The translations under genes were made by a program, and so were the position numbers. From Flavobacteriales bacterium (GTDB lineage: Bacteria > Bacteroidota > Bacteroidia > NS11-12g > UBA9320), in contig JACJZV010000003.1 in the NCBI GenBank assembly GCA_020635395.1, forward strand, positions 62,001-126,000: DNA of 64,000 bases, read 5' to 3'. The notes below the pieces were generated by a model, which made no database searches, was not told the origin of the DNA, and saw nothing but the letters and a program-made list of their open reading frames with translations. Each line of letters starts with the position of its first letter. Positions within the stretch are counted from its first letter, which is position 1. Shown here in pieces: positions 9,234 to 17,024 of the stretch.

Positions 9234-10076
9234 TCACTCCAGCAGCACAAATTCTGAAGTTTCGTCCATCACTTTTAACAAATCGGTTGGTAAATTTTCG
9301 GAAGTCCACGGATGACTCGAACCGAACGTATGATTACCGTTGGTTTCTAAATAAACCGAATGCTTTACAAATTCATGAATCTTTCGACTGTTCGATATTG
9401 GTGCAGTCTCGTCATCTTTGCCGTGTATAAGCATTAATTCTTGATCAAAATCAGCAATTCGTTTAGCCAAATTCAGCCTTTCCGCATGGTCGAGATAATC
9501 TTTTCGGAATGAATAATTTATTGGGTACACATCACCTGTTCGTGCATTTTTTACTTCTACAAAACCCCTTTCTTGCCAAGCGGCATCGTCTTCCATTTCA
9601 ACAAATTTGCCGAGATTGAAAGCACCTGCCCATGTAATTACCTTTCCAATTCTATCATCCTCAATGGATTTTAGCAAACATATAGGTGCCCCACGACTGT
9701 GGCCAATCACACTAATGTTTTCGGGATTAAAATAATACTTATACTCCTCATTGTCTTTGCAAATCCAATCCAACACAAGGCCTAAATCATCCAACTCAAG
9801 GCTGAAGGTATTTTCGGCAAAAGCCTCTGCATCCGAAATATCGTTAAGATTTTTGACAGACACTCCATTGTGAGAAAAATTCATTTTGATGAAAAAAATG
9901 CCAGCCTCTGCCATTTTTTCGGCAACCAAATTCCAAGCTCCCCAATCTTTAAAACCTTTAAAGCCATGACAAAACAATGCGATGGGCATATTTCGCATTT
10001 CCGGATTATAGTTCACATCAAACGTTATTGGACGTTTGCCTGAGCCTTTTATGCTAATTTCTTCTTTAAAAATCAA
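9234..10076 (-). CDS. Alpha/beta hydrolase (dienelactone hydrolase-like serine esterase fold)
   Basis: A 280-residue alpha/beta hydrolase. The nucleophile elbow GHSRG is at residues 125-129 (Ser127). The oxyanion-region motif CHGFKGFKD is near 36-44. The likely acid is the Asp in HGKDDETAP near 220, and the likely base is the His in NGNHTFG near 247. The protein has no signal peptide, so it is probably cytoplasmic. The substrate is unknown; esterase, acylaminoacyl peptidase-like and DLH-like members share this layout. The start appears to be TTG at 10076, 2 bp after the cyclophilin stop, indicating an operon with that gene. Confidence 0.8.
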   Translation of the reverse strand: MIFKEEISIKGSGKRPITFDVNYNPEMRNMPIALFCHGFKGFKDWGAWNLVAEKMAEAGIFFIKMNFSHNGVSVKNLNDISDAEAFAENTFSLELDDLGLVLDWICKDNEEYKYYFNPENISVIGHSRGAPICLLKSIEDDRIGKVITWAGAFNLGKFVEMEDDAAWQERGFVEVKNARTGDVYPINYSFRKDYLDHAERLNLAKRIADFDQELMLIHGKDDETAPISNSRKIHEFVKHSVYLETNGNHTFGSSHPWTSENLPTDLLKVMDETSEFVLLE

Positions 10077-10078
10077 GA

Positions 10079-10687
10079 TTATGGAAGTTTAATCATTTGA
10101 CTTGCAGCATCAAATTTTTTTGCTGTTTTACCCACTCTGATGATGTTTACCTTTTCTATCTTATCACCCACTGTAATGCTTTTTACCACATCCATTCCCT
10201 TTATAACATATCCAAATACATTGTACGCCCCGTCCAAATGCTCGGTTGCTCCCATGGTTATATAAAATTGGCTGCCGTTGGTGTTCACACCGCTGTTGGC
10301 CATGGCCACGGTTCCTTCTTTGTAATGCTTTAATTTTGGCGAAACTTCTGTGCCAAATCGATACCCCGGCCCCCCCGCTCCATTGCCAAGAGGGTCTCCG
10401 CCTTGAATAACAAAACCCGGAACCACCCGATGAAAAGTAAGTCCGTCAAAAAATGGTTCACCCAGTTTTTTGATGGTATTTTCGATACTACCTTCGGCCA
10501 ATCCTACAAAATTTGCGGTGGTTACCGGTGCAAGTTCAGGTTCTAATTTTATGTAAATATTTCCTTTGGAAGTCATCAGTTCGGCATATAAACCTTTTTC
10601 TAAATCCAACGATTTAATGACTTTCTTATAGGAATTTCCGCAAGAAATTACCGCCAAAAGAACCGAAACAAAAATGAGTTTTCGCAT
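10079..10687 (-). CDS. Cyclophilin-type peptidyl-prolyl cis-trans isomerase, lipoprotein
   Basis: A roughly 202-residue cyclophilin with a lipoprotein signal (lipobox AVISC, Cys16 from the ATG at 10687; an in-frame TTG lies one codon earlier). Core cyclophilin motifs are present: FHRVVPGFVIQGGDPLGNG, GTVAMANSGVNTNGSQFYI and LDGAYNVFGYVIKGMDVV. It should assist proline isomerisation during folding in the cell envelope. It is the first gene of a two-gene operon with the alpha/beta hydrolase and is divergent from cinA. Confidence 0.92.
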   Translation of the reverse strand: MRKLIFVSVLLAVISCGNSYKKVIKSLDLEKGLYAELMTSKGNIYIKLEPELAPVTTANFVGLAEGSIENTIKKLGEPFFDGLTFHRVVPGFVIQGGDPLGNGAGGPGYRFGTEVSPKLKHYKEGTVAMANSGVNTNGSQFYITMGATEHLDGAYNVFGYVIKGMDVVKSITVGDKIEKVNIIRVGKTAKKFDAASQMIKLP

Positions 10688-10703
10688 CAATATTAATTTT
10701 TGG

Positions 10704-10711
10704 CAAATATA
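10704..10711 (-). promoter_or_regulatory. Candidate -7 promoter element of the cyclophilin gene
   Basis: The minus strand reads TATATTTG, a perfect TAnnTTTG, 16 bp before the ATG. No well-spaced -33 TTG is visible. It lies back-to-back with the cinA promoter in a 70-bp divergent gap. Confidence 0.45.
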
Positions 10712-10742
10712 AAGTCTGATAACATTTCTTGCTCCATCAACC

Positions 10743-10750
10743 TATCTTTG
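10743..10750 (+). promoter_or_regulatory. Candidate -7 promoter element of cinA, next to the start codon
   Basis: TATCTTTG matches TAnnTTTG and ends 7 nt before the TTG start of cinA. Transcription would therefore begin at or within a few bases of the start codon, and the mRNA would lack a leader. Confidence 0.5.
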
Positions 10751-10757
10751 CATCGGT

Positions 10758-12005
10758 TTGAAAGCAGAAATAATTACCATTGGCGACGAAATTTTAATTG
10801 GTCAAATAGTTGACACCAACTCCGCATGGATAGGTCAAAACCTAAATATGCATGGTTGGGAAATAAATCGAATAATCAGTATTTCCGACTCGAAATCTGA
10901 AATTATTTCGGCCATAGACGAATCGCTCAACCGAGCTGATTTGGTAATAATGACCGGAGGTTTGGGACCCACAAAAGACGATATTACCAAACACACACTT
11001 TGTACCTATTTCAGCACAGAATTGGTTTTTCATGAGCCAACATTTCAGCACGTTTCCAAAATTTTTAAAAGGCTAAACCGAGAGGTTTCGGAGGTAAACA
11101 AGTTGCAGGCTTATGTTCCGGCCAATTGCATACCGCTTTTCAATACATTTGGAACAGCCCCAGGAATGTGGTTTGATACCCCGCGAGGCATTTTGATCAG
11201 TTTGCCCGGAGTGCCTTACGAAATGAAAGAAATTTTAACCAATCAGGTTTTTCCCAAAATCAACAATTTATCGAACGATGTGGTTTTGCACAAAACATTG
11301 ATGGTGTTGGGCTTTCCCGAATCAGAAATAAGCCAACAAATAAGCGACATTGAGGACAATTTGCCTAACGAATTAAAATTAGCCTACTTGCCGCATTACC
11401 GCTCTGTTCGGCTGAGAATTACTGCCAAAGGCAACAACGAAAAGCATTTACAAAGCGAAGTAAAAATGGCTGCCAATAAAATAAAGAACATTTTGGGCGA
11501 TGCTATAATTTCTGATGAAGGCGAAACTGTGGCAGAAGTTGTTGGTAGGATGCTCAGGGATAACGGCGAAACCGTATCCCTTGCCGAAAGTTGTACCGGA
11601 GGTTATTTGGCACATTTAATTACCTCCGTTCCGGGCAGTTCTACTTATTTTCCGGGTTCGGTGGTAACCTATTCGTACGAAAATAAAACCGAACAATTGG
11701 GCGTTGATAGTGATATGCTTTGGAAACAAGGAGCTGTAAGCCAGGAAGTGGTTGAAAAAATGGCCGCATCGGTACGACAAAAAATGAATGCGACGTACGG
11801 CGTAGCCATTTCGGGTATTGCCGGTCCAAGTGGCGGCACCGAGGATAAGCCTGTTGGCACGGTTTGGATGGCCGTGGCTACCCAAAATGAGATTATCAGC
11901 AAAGTGCATCATCTTGGTGGCGACCGCATACAAAACATCGAACGCTCAGCGAATTTGGCGTTGGAAATGTTGTTGAAGGTAATCTTAGAAAACCAAAAAA
12001 TATGA
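10758..12005 (+). CDS. cinA: CinA family nicotinamide-nucleotide amidohydrolase / ADP-ribose pyrophosphatase-like protein
   Basis: A full-length two-domain CinA of 415 residues. The N-terminal MoaB/MogA-like (COG1058) domain covers about residues 1-170 (ITIGDEILIGQIVDTN, MTGGLGPTKDD). The C-terminal PncC-like NMN deamidase domain covers about 255-410 (LAESCTGGYLAH, GIAGPSGGTEDKPVG). In the family it recycles NMN and removes damaged pyridine nucleotides. The start is TTG at 10758, right after the -7 element. Its TGA overlaps the ATG of the next gene (ATGA), so the two are coupled. Confidence 0.93.
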   Translation: MKAEIITIGDEILIGQIVDTNSAWIGQNLNMHGWEINRIISISDSKSEIISAIDESLNRADLVIMTGGLGPTKDDITKHTLCTYFSTELVFHEPTFQHVSKIFKRLNREVSEVNKLQAYVPANCIPLFNTFGTAPGMWFDTPRGILISLPGVPYEMKEILTNQVFPKINNLSNDVVLHKTLMVLGFPESEISQQISDIEDNLPNELKLAYLPHYRSVRLRITAKGNNEKHLQSEVKMAANKIKNILGDAIISDEGETVAEVVGRMLRDNGETVSLAESCTGGYLAHLITSVPGSSTYFPGSVVTYSYENKTEQLGVDSDMLWKQGAVSQEVVEKMAASVRQKMNATYGVAISGIAGPSGGTEDKPVGTVWMAVATQNEIISKVHHLGGDRIQNIERSANLALEMLLKVILENQKI

Positions 12006-12943
12006 ATCTAACTAAAACGCTGGCTATTTTATCTTTACTTGTTGGTCAATTAAATCTGTTTGGGCAGTGTTCTTGGGAAGAGGCTTACATGCAACCAAAA
12101 CCTGAGTTTCTAAACGAAGTTGATTTCTACAGCGACATGGTGGACTTGGTTTCTGATTCATTGGGCAATTATTTCTTAAAAATTGACACCAACAAGTTGC
12201 ATCAACCGGATTTTATTGTGAAAAAAGAGTTTTTTATTTTTGACAAAACGGCTATTTTTACAGAAAATTTTCTTAATCGTAATTGCTATTTAGAAATTAA
12301 AAACAATGCCGATTCACAACTGATTTTTACCGATACTTTTCTGCGAGCCGACTACACAAATGCCAAGTATTTTGTATTTATTAATGTGTATATTCCAAGC
12401 CATAAGTCATTAATAATCAATAAAAAAACAGGCGAAATAATTAAAATACCAGGCTCGTACACCGTAGTTGGCAACTCAGATACTTGTATTTATTTGAGGT
12501 ACAACGGTTTTAAACCACTGAAAAACAAAGATTTAGGTAGAAAACTAAAATATGGAAATTGTGTAGCACTAAGCAGCAACGGAATAAGGCTTATTGCACA
12601 TACAACAATTAGAAGATACTCTTTAGGCGATACTTTCTTTTTTTCGGAACAGTTTAAAGTATTTTCTAAAGAACTTTACGAAATTGATTTTGATTGCGAA
12701 ACCTTTAATGTCTGCAAAATTAAAGTTTTTCATAACCAAAAATTAATTGATAGTTTCGAAAGAACGACACCTCGCTTTGCTTCCCCTGGTTCTACTTCTG
12801 CTGTTCAGTATGGAGATACATTGGAGGTTTTCAATCACCTATACATTTCCGATAACTTAAAGCATATATTCACTCCCGTTCAGCCAAAGGTTAAATTCAA
12901 CCCAAAGATTATTCAAACCATAGTTTTAACGAGTGGGAACTAA
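12002..12943 (+). CDS. Hypothetical secreted protein, zero-frame product
   Basis: Not recognised. This is a 313-residue reading with a signal peptide (about residues 1-21, ending LFGQ) and a mature part rich in beta-strand-like alternating sequence and aromatic residues. It starts by a 4-bp ATGA overlap with cinA. The zero-frame end (residues 303-313) looks uncoded. Immediately upstream, at 12901-12907, sits the heptamer CCCAAAG in the phase C CCA AAG. The -1 frame after it stays open for another 73 residues of protein-like sequence. The true product is therefore probably about 375 residues, made through a frameshift, or the gene carries an indel. Confidence 0.6.
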   Translation: MNLTKTLAILSLLVGQLNLFGQCSWEEAYMQPKPEFLNEVDFYSDMVDLVSDSLGNYFLKIDTNKLHQPDFIVKKEFFIFDKTAIFTENFLNRNCYLEIKNNADSQLIFTDTFLRADYTNAKYFVFINVYIPSHKSLIINKKTGEIIKIPGSYTVVGNSDTCIYLRYNGFKPLKNKDLGRKLKYGNCVALSSNGIRLIAHTTIRRYSLGDTFFFSEQFKVFSKELYEIDFDCETFNVCKIKVFHNQKLIDSFERTTPRFASPGSTSAVQYGDTLEVFNHLYISDNLKHIFTPVQPKVKFNPKIIQTIVLTSGN

Positions 12944-13128
12944 ATATTAACGACAGTTTGTCATTATTCAAGACTATTTTTGAGTTAAAACCAAACTCAT
13001 CCGATAAAATGAATGCTACGAAAAATGGAGTGGAAATAAAAAATGAAAGCACGCATTACATTTCGGTTGTTCTTTTCGATACAAAAAACAATCGGATAGT
13101 TGCTTTCCCAAAATTCGAGTACCAATAA
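12895..13128 (+). pseudogene. C-terminal part of the preceding secreted protein, in the -1 frame
   Basis: The -1 frame is open from 12895 to the TAA at 13126-13128, with no suitable start codon at its head. From 12907 it reads DYSNHSFNEWELNIND, then LFKTIFELKPNSSDK, GVEIKNESTHYISVVLF and ends AFPKFEYQ. The composition is protein-like and continues the beta-rich style of the upstream gene. It is best read as the detached C-terminus of that gene: an indel, or a product reached by -1 slippage at CCCAAAG. Confidence 0.55.
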
Positions 13129-13159
13129 TACTTCTCTCCTATTTAAGCCAAAACAATCC

Positions 13160-13190
13160 TTGTTTTTCTAAAACAAAAAAACGACTTTTG
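13160..13190 (+). promoter_or_regulatory. Promoter of rpsP-rimM
   Basis: A -33 TTG at 13160-13162 is followed after 20 bp by GACTTTTG at 13183-13190, one base off TAnnTTTG. This is a good Bacteroidota sigma-A promoter match, and it leaves a leader of about 35 nt before the rpsP ATG. Confidence 0.6.
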
Positions 13191-13231
13191 CCGCCCCGGA
13201 TTTGGAGACTCCGGGAATTAATAAAAGATTT

Positions 13232-13795
13232 ATGTCAGTAAAATTAAGATTAGTTAGAAAAGGGCGAAAATCAAAGCCTTTTTACTACATTGTGGCGGCG
13301 GATGCACGTGCTCCAAGAGACGGTAGATTTATTGAAAGAGTTGGTTCGTACAATCCGAACACCAACCCGGCAACAATCGACCTTGACCTTGACAAATCAG
13401 TGCAATGGCTGCAAAACGGTGCTCAACCAACAGACACGGTTAGAGCCATTTTGAGCTACAGAGGTGTGTTGTATAAACATCACCTATTAAAAGGAGCTGC
13501 CATAGGTGCATTTCCGGTTGAAGAAGTTGAAACAAAATTTCAAGATTGGTTAGACCAAAAAGAAGGCCGCATTCAAGGAAAACGTGACCGATTGGCGGAC
13601 GCTAAAGAGGCTGCTAAAAAAGAAGCTTTAGATCGTGAGGCAAAAGTTCGGGAAGAGCGTGAAAAAGCTATTTTGGCAAAAAATTCACCTCTTGCAGAGG
13701 AAGTAGCAGAAGAAACCACCGAAGAAGTTGTAGAAGATACAGCCGAAGAAACTGCCCCAGAGACTTCGTCTGAAGAAACTTCAACTGAGGAATAA
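13232..13795 (+). CDS. rpsP: 30S ribosomal protein S16 with long acidic C-terminal extension
   Basis: The S16 core is in the first 85 or so residues: MSVKLRLVRKGRKSKPFYYI, ADARAPRDGRFIERVGSYNP, then WLQNGAQPTDTV and GVLYKHHLLKG. The ATG at 13232 begins the conserved N-terminus; an upstream in-frame TTG at 13202 would add ten non-conserved residues. The remaining 100 residues are a charged, predicted coiled-coil/disordered tail ending in a Glu/Thr-rich stretch. Such extended S16 proteins are common in Bacteroidota. It is followed 10 bp later by rimM. Confidence 0.96.
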   Translation: MSVKLRLVRKGRKSKPFYYIVAADARAPRDGRFIERVGSYNPNTNPATIDLDLDKSVQWLQNGAQPTDTVRAILSYRGVLYKHHLLKGAAIGAFPVEEVETKFQDWLDQKEGRIQGKRDRLADAKEAAKKEALDREAKVREEREKAILAKNSPLAEEVAEETTEEVVEDTAEETAPETSSEETSTEE

Positions 13796-13805
13796 TTTAC
13801 ATTAA

Positions 13806-14294
13806 ATGATATTTTCTGCTCATCCACTTATGTTGGTGGGTAAAATCAACAAAACCCACAGCTATGAAGGTTTGTTGAGAGTAGAATTTATCGAAGAAAT
13901 AGATTTTAAGGAACCGTTGTTTTTGTTAATCAATCAAAAACCGGTTCCTTTTTTTATTGAATCCATTTCAGGTTCTAACCCGTATGTAGTAAAATTCTAT
14001 GATGTAAACACATTTGAAGAAGCACAGCTTATTCAAGGGCAGCAACTATTTATGACCGGAACCGAAGATCAGAATGAGGCTCTTTTTGTAGAGGGATATG
14101 CTGTGGTAGATGTAGAAAAGGGCAAAATTGGTATTATTGAAGAAGTCATAGAAAATCCGGCACATCCCATTTTAAAATTGGAATATCAATCAAAAGAGTG
14201 CCTGATACCATTGGTGGAAGAATTTATCCATTCGTTTGATCATAAATCAAAAATACTTACCATGAATTTGCCGGAAGGTTTGCTTGATTTGTAA
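13806..14294 (+). CDS. rimM: 16S rRNA processing protein RimM
   Basis: A 162-residue RimM, which helps assemble the 30S head around S19 and processes 16S rRNA. The N-terminal RimM beta-barrel domain begins MLVGKINKTHSYEGLLRVEF. The C-terminal PRC-like barrel covers about residues 95-162 (GYAVVDVEKGKIGIIEEV, HPILKLEY, LIPLVEEFI). Its place straight after rpsP is the classic arrangement. The start is the ATG at 13806; an in-frame Met at residue 9 is an alternative. Confidence 0.93.
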   Translation: MIFSAHPLMLVGKINKTHSYEGLLRVEFIEEIDFKEPLFLLINQKPVPFFIESISGSNPYVVKFYDVNTFEEAQLIQGQQLFMTGTEDQNEALFVEGYAVVDVEKGKIGIIEEVIENPAHPILKLEYQSKECLIPLVEEFIHSFDHKSKILTMNLPEGLLDL

Positions 14295-14317
14295 ATGCGG
14301 TGTAGATTGGCTGCCTA

Positions 14318-15184
14318 ATGCTCAGTAAGATTTTATACTATTTTATAATCAAGCCGATTTCGTTTATGCCGTTTTGGGTGCTTTATCGATTATCGGATAT
14401 TCTTTATTTTGTAATTTACTATTTGGTTGGCTATCGAAAAAAAGTGGTTCGAACCAATTTGTGCAATTCATTTCCAGCAAAAAATCAACAAGAACGTAGA
14501 AGCATCGAAAAAAAATTCTATCGCCATTTTTGCGACTTGATTGTGGAAAGCGTAAAACTATTCAGCATTTCCAAAAAAGAAATAAATAAACGTTTTACTA
14601 TCCAAAATCCGGAGTTAATAAATCAGTATGCCCGCAACAATCAATCTGTTATTTTGGTTGGTGGTCATTACAATAACTGGGAAATTTTGGCGGTGGGAAT
14701 TAGCCAGCAAATTGAACTTCAAGCTGTTGGATTGTATTCCAAACTTAAAAACGATTTCTTTAATAGAATCATGCTTCAATCTCGCGGAAAATATGGTCTA
14801 AGGCTTGTTTCAACTCGCGAAACTTCGAGTTACTTTTTGAACGAAAGTCATAAGAATACGGTAACCATTTTTGGTGCCGACCAAAGTCCGACGCATAGCA
14901 AAACGGTATATTGGATGGACTTTTTAAATCAAGAAACTGCGGTGGCCACGGGCACCGAACGATTTGCCAAGCTGTATAACTATCCGGTAATTTTTGGTGC
15001 CATTAGTAAGGTTAAAAGAGGTTATTATTCTTTTAAAATGGATTTAATTAGCGATAATCCATCTGTAGAACCTCTAGAATTCATAACCCAAAAACATACC
15101 TCAATGTTGGAAAAACAGATTAAAGATTTACCAGAATATTGGCTTTGGACGCACAAGCGTTGGAAGCGGAAAAAAAATTCTTAA
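14318..15184 (+). CDS. LpxL/HtrB-like lysophospholipid (lipid A) acyltransferase
   Basis: A 288-residue LPLAT-superfamily protein of the LpxL/LpxM type, expected at the inner membrane to add a secondary acyl chain to lipid A or a related lipid. The HX4-E catalytic motif is GGHYNNWE (His117, Glu122). An N-terminal hydrophobic anchor is at about residues 8-38, and the GADQSP motif near 190 is typical of the family. It lies 23 bp after rimM and may be cotranscribed. It ends just before a strong bidirectional terminator. Confidence 0.88.
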   Translation: MLSKILYYFIIKPISFMPFWVLYRLSDILYFVIYYLVGYRKKVVRTNLCNSFPAKNQQERRSIEKKFYRHFCDLIVESVKLFSISKKEINKRFTIQNPELINQYARNNQSVILVGGHYNNWEILAVGISQQIELQAVGLYSKLKNDFFNRIMLQSRGKYGLRLVSTRETSSYFLNESHKNTVTIFGADQSPTHSKTVYWMDFLNQETAVATGTERFAKLYNYPVIFGAISKVKRGYYSFKMDLISDNPSVEPLEFITQKHTSMLEKQIKDLPEYWLWTHKRWKRKKNS

Positions 15185-15192
15185 AAAGAAGC

Positions 15193-15229
15193 AAAAAAAA
15201 ACACCGAATAAATCGGTGTTTTTTTTTTT
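15193..15229. terminator. Bidirectional intrinsic terminator
   Basis: A hairpin with the stem AAAACACCGA / TCGGTGTTTT, a 5-nt loop, and A- and T-runs of eight or more on either side. It serves both the acyltransferase (+) and the convergent repeat-protein gene (-). Confidence 0.9.
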
Positions 15230-15245
15230 GAAGAACCAATAGTAA

Positions 15246-16199
15246 TTAGTTCCAGTATCTTTCAGCAATACCTAAATGTTTCAAGGTTTCTTTGTTAAGG
15301 TTTCCAACTGGCAACCCGTTGTCTTGCTGATATTTAATCAAAGCATTTTTTGTGTCTTTACCCATGATGTTGTCAGCTCTTGCTGGACCTACATCATAAC
15401 CTTTGGCCATAAGAGCCATTTGCACCTGACGAACCAAATCATTGGTAATGTTTTTATTACAAACAACTTCTCTGTATTCGTCCATACCTCCAGCTTTAAC
15501 CAAAACTCTTTTAGTTACAGTAGAGTATTCGGCAGGAACTTCTACAGTGCTAACAGTCGCAGCAGAAACTTGAACTTGTTTTGTAATAGTGCTGTACTCA
15601 GCAGGAATTTCAACTTCTACTGTTTTAGCGGCTTCTACCATTACTTGTTTTGTAACAGTTTTGTACTCGGCAGGAATTTCAACTTCAACTGTTTTAGCAG
15701 CTTCAACCAATACTTGTTTTGTAACCGTTTTGTACTGAGCAGGAACTTCTACCATACACCAAACGATACAATCGTCAGTATTTTCTGAGCGACACATTGC
15801 ATCTTTTTGTTTTTCCCATTTTGTTGTAGCTTCTTCTACCAAAACACGCTCAGTTCTTGTTTCGTAACGAGCAGGAATTGTTTGAATTTTTTTAGAAGCT
15901 TCTTTTACCAAAATACGCTCTGTTCTAGTTTCGTATTTAGCTGGAATTACAGTTAATTTTTTAGAAGCTTCTTTTACTAAAACTCTTTCTGTTCTTGTTT
16001 CAAATTTTGCAGGAACAGCAACTTGTTTTGTACTAGCTTCTTTAACCATAACTCTTTCCGTTTCAGTTTTCCACTGATCTGGAATGTAACACTTTGCGTA
16101 ACACTTACCCGGTGTTGCATTAGCAGGCAATCCGTTCTGTGCGTTTGCCATACCAAACGATAAAGCAAAAGCGGCAATTAATAGTGAAAGTTTTCTCAT
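15246..16199 (-). CDS. Secreted tandem-repeat protein with C-terminal peptidoglycan-binding domain
   Basis: A 317-residue envelope protein with a signal peptide (1-21, ending MANAQ). Eight degenerate repeats of about 22-23 residues occupy roughly residues 40-235. Four are of the form Y-E-T-R-T-E-R-V-L-V-K-E-A-S; after a Cys-containing interruption (MCRSENTDDCIVWC) come four of the form Y-K-T-V-T-K-Q-V-L-V-E-A-A. A PG_binding_1-like domain follows at about 250-313 (VRQVQMALMAKGYDVG, ALIKYQQDNGLPVG). Six Cys residues in the N-terminal and linker parts could form disulfides. The function is unknown; a cell-wall-anchored structural role is inferred. Confidence 0.8.
   Translation of the reverse strand: MRKLSLLIAAFALSFGMANAQNGLPANATPGKCYAKCYIPDQWKTETERVMVKEASTKQVAVPAKFETRTERVLVKEASKKLTVIPAKYETRTERILVKEASKKIQTIPARYETRTERVLVEEATTKWEKQKDAMCRSENTDDCIVWCMVEVPAQYKTVTKQVLVEAAKTVEVEIPAEYKTVTKQVMVEAAKTVEVEIPAEYSTITKQVQVSAATVSTVEVPAEYSTVTKRVLVKAGGMDEYREVVCNKNITNDLVRQVQMALMAKGYDVGPARADNIMGKDTKNALIKYQQDNGLPVGNLNKETLKHLGIAERYWN
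15490..16085 (-). repeat. Coding tandem repeats, eight units of 66-69 bp
   Basis: The DNA of the repeat protein shows the periodicity directly: ACAAGTATTGGTTGAAGC-type units recur in the left half and AAACACGCTCAGTTCTTG-type units in the right half. The two subfamilies are separated by the segment near 15750-15810. The units are diverged at third positions, so this is an old amplification rather than a recent one. Confidence 0.75.
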
Positions 16200-16243
16200 T
16201 TCGATCTTTTTTTTAAATATTACTACTTTTTATAAGTATGGGG

Positions 16244-16272
16244 CAAATTTATAAATACCCAACGTACTTCAA
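16244..16272 (-). promoter_or_regulatory. Promoter of the repeat-protein gene
   Basis: On the minus strand there is a -33 TTG (16270-16272), an 18-bp spacer, then TAAATTTG (16244-16251), a perfect TAnnTTTG. The leader to the ATG is about 38 nt. Confidence 0.6.
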
Positions 16273-16295
16273 AAACTTAATGGATTAATTTTTAA

Positions 16296-17024
16296 TTATT
16301 TTGTTTCCTCGGTCAATGTATCCTGTCCAAATTCTTCCATTTCGGTATCTTTTGATTCAGAATTAAGAACAATGGAAGAATTTCCAAACAATTCTCGTTT
16401 AAAAACAAGAATAGATATAAGTCCAATGCTTATGGAAGCATCTGCCAGATTAAATATAGCACTAAAAAAAGTAAAAGGCTGCCCGCCAACCACAGGAAAC
16501 CAACTTGGGTAGGTGCCTTGAAAAAGGGGGAAATAAAACATATCTACCACTTTTCCGTAAAACAGTTTTCCATAATTGTTTCCATCAACGGCCCACTCTG
16601 CGGGTAGGCCAAACACATGACTTTGGGTAAACCACAAACCGTAGAAAACGCTGTCAATAATATTGCCTAATGCTCCGGCAAGGATGAGTGCAATTAGAAT
16701 AATGGTTCCCTTTTTTGCTCCATTTCTAATTTGATGAATAAGGTAATAAATGATACCAGAAACTGCAACTAACCGAAAAAGAGTTAGAAAAAGTTTTCCT
16801 TTTCCATCCGGTCTGCCAAAGGTTAGCCCAAAAGCCATACCATCGTTTTCGGTAAAATGTAGTTTAAACCAATTGGCTATAACTGGTATTTCTCCATTTT
16901 CTCCCAAAACCATATTGGTTTTTACCCAAAATTTTAAAAACTGGTCTGCACTTAATATTAGAAGAACCACAAAAATGGCAAGAACAAATTTGCCAAAAAG
17001 ACCTTTTTTTATTTCTTGTTCCAA
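16296..17024 (-). CDS. lspA: Lipoprotein signal peptidase (signal peptidase II)
   Basis: LspA cleaves prolipoproteins ahead of the lipidated Cys in the inner membrane. The catalytic Asp pair is visible in GNIID (Asp124) and FNLADAS (Asp195), with the conserved ENDGMAFG motif near residue 59. At 242 residues it is longer than the roughly 165-residue enterobacterial enzyme, because of an extracytoplasmic insert between the two Asp motifs, as is usual in Bacteroidota. It starts at TTG 17024, directly abutting the TraR/DksA stop, and is the last gene of the ileS operon. Confidence 0.93.
   Translation of the reverse strand: MEQEIKKGLFGKFVLAIFVVLLILSADQFLKFWVKTNMVLGENGEIPVIANWFKLHFTENDGMAFGLTFGRPDGKGKLFLTLFRLVAVSGIIYYLIHQIRNGAKKGTIILIALILAGALGNIIDSVFYGLWFTQSHVFGLPAEWAVDGNNYGKLFYGKVVDMFYFPLFQGTYPSWFPVVGGQPFTFFSAIFNLADASISIGLISILVFKRELFGNSSIVLNSESKDTEMEEFGQDTLTEETK

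Noticed and set aside
9065..9250. 61-codon minus-strand ORF in the A/T-rich gap
   Set aside because: It overlaps the alpha/beta hydrolase end, has Cys/Trp/His-scattered composition unlike a protein, and runs through the inverted repeat.
15276..15788. 170-codon plus-strand ORF opposite the repeat protein
   Set aside because: It is an artefact of the repeat DNA: low-complexity Asn/Phe/Ser-rich translation, antisense to a gene with clear signal peptide and PG-binding domain.
15490..16085. Possible CRISPR-like periodic repeats
   Set aside because: The 66-69 bp periodicity is codon-phased, diverged at third positions and without unique spacers; it is coding repeat sequence.
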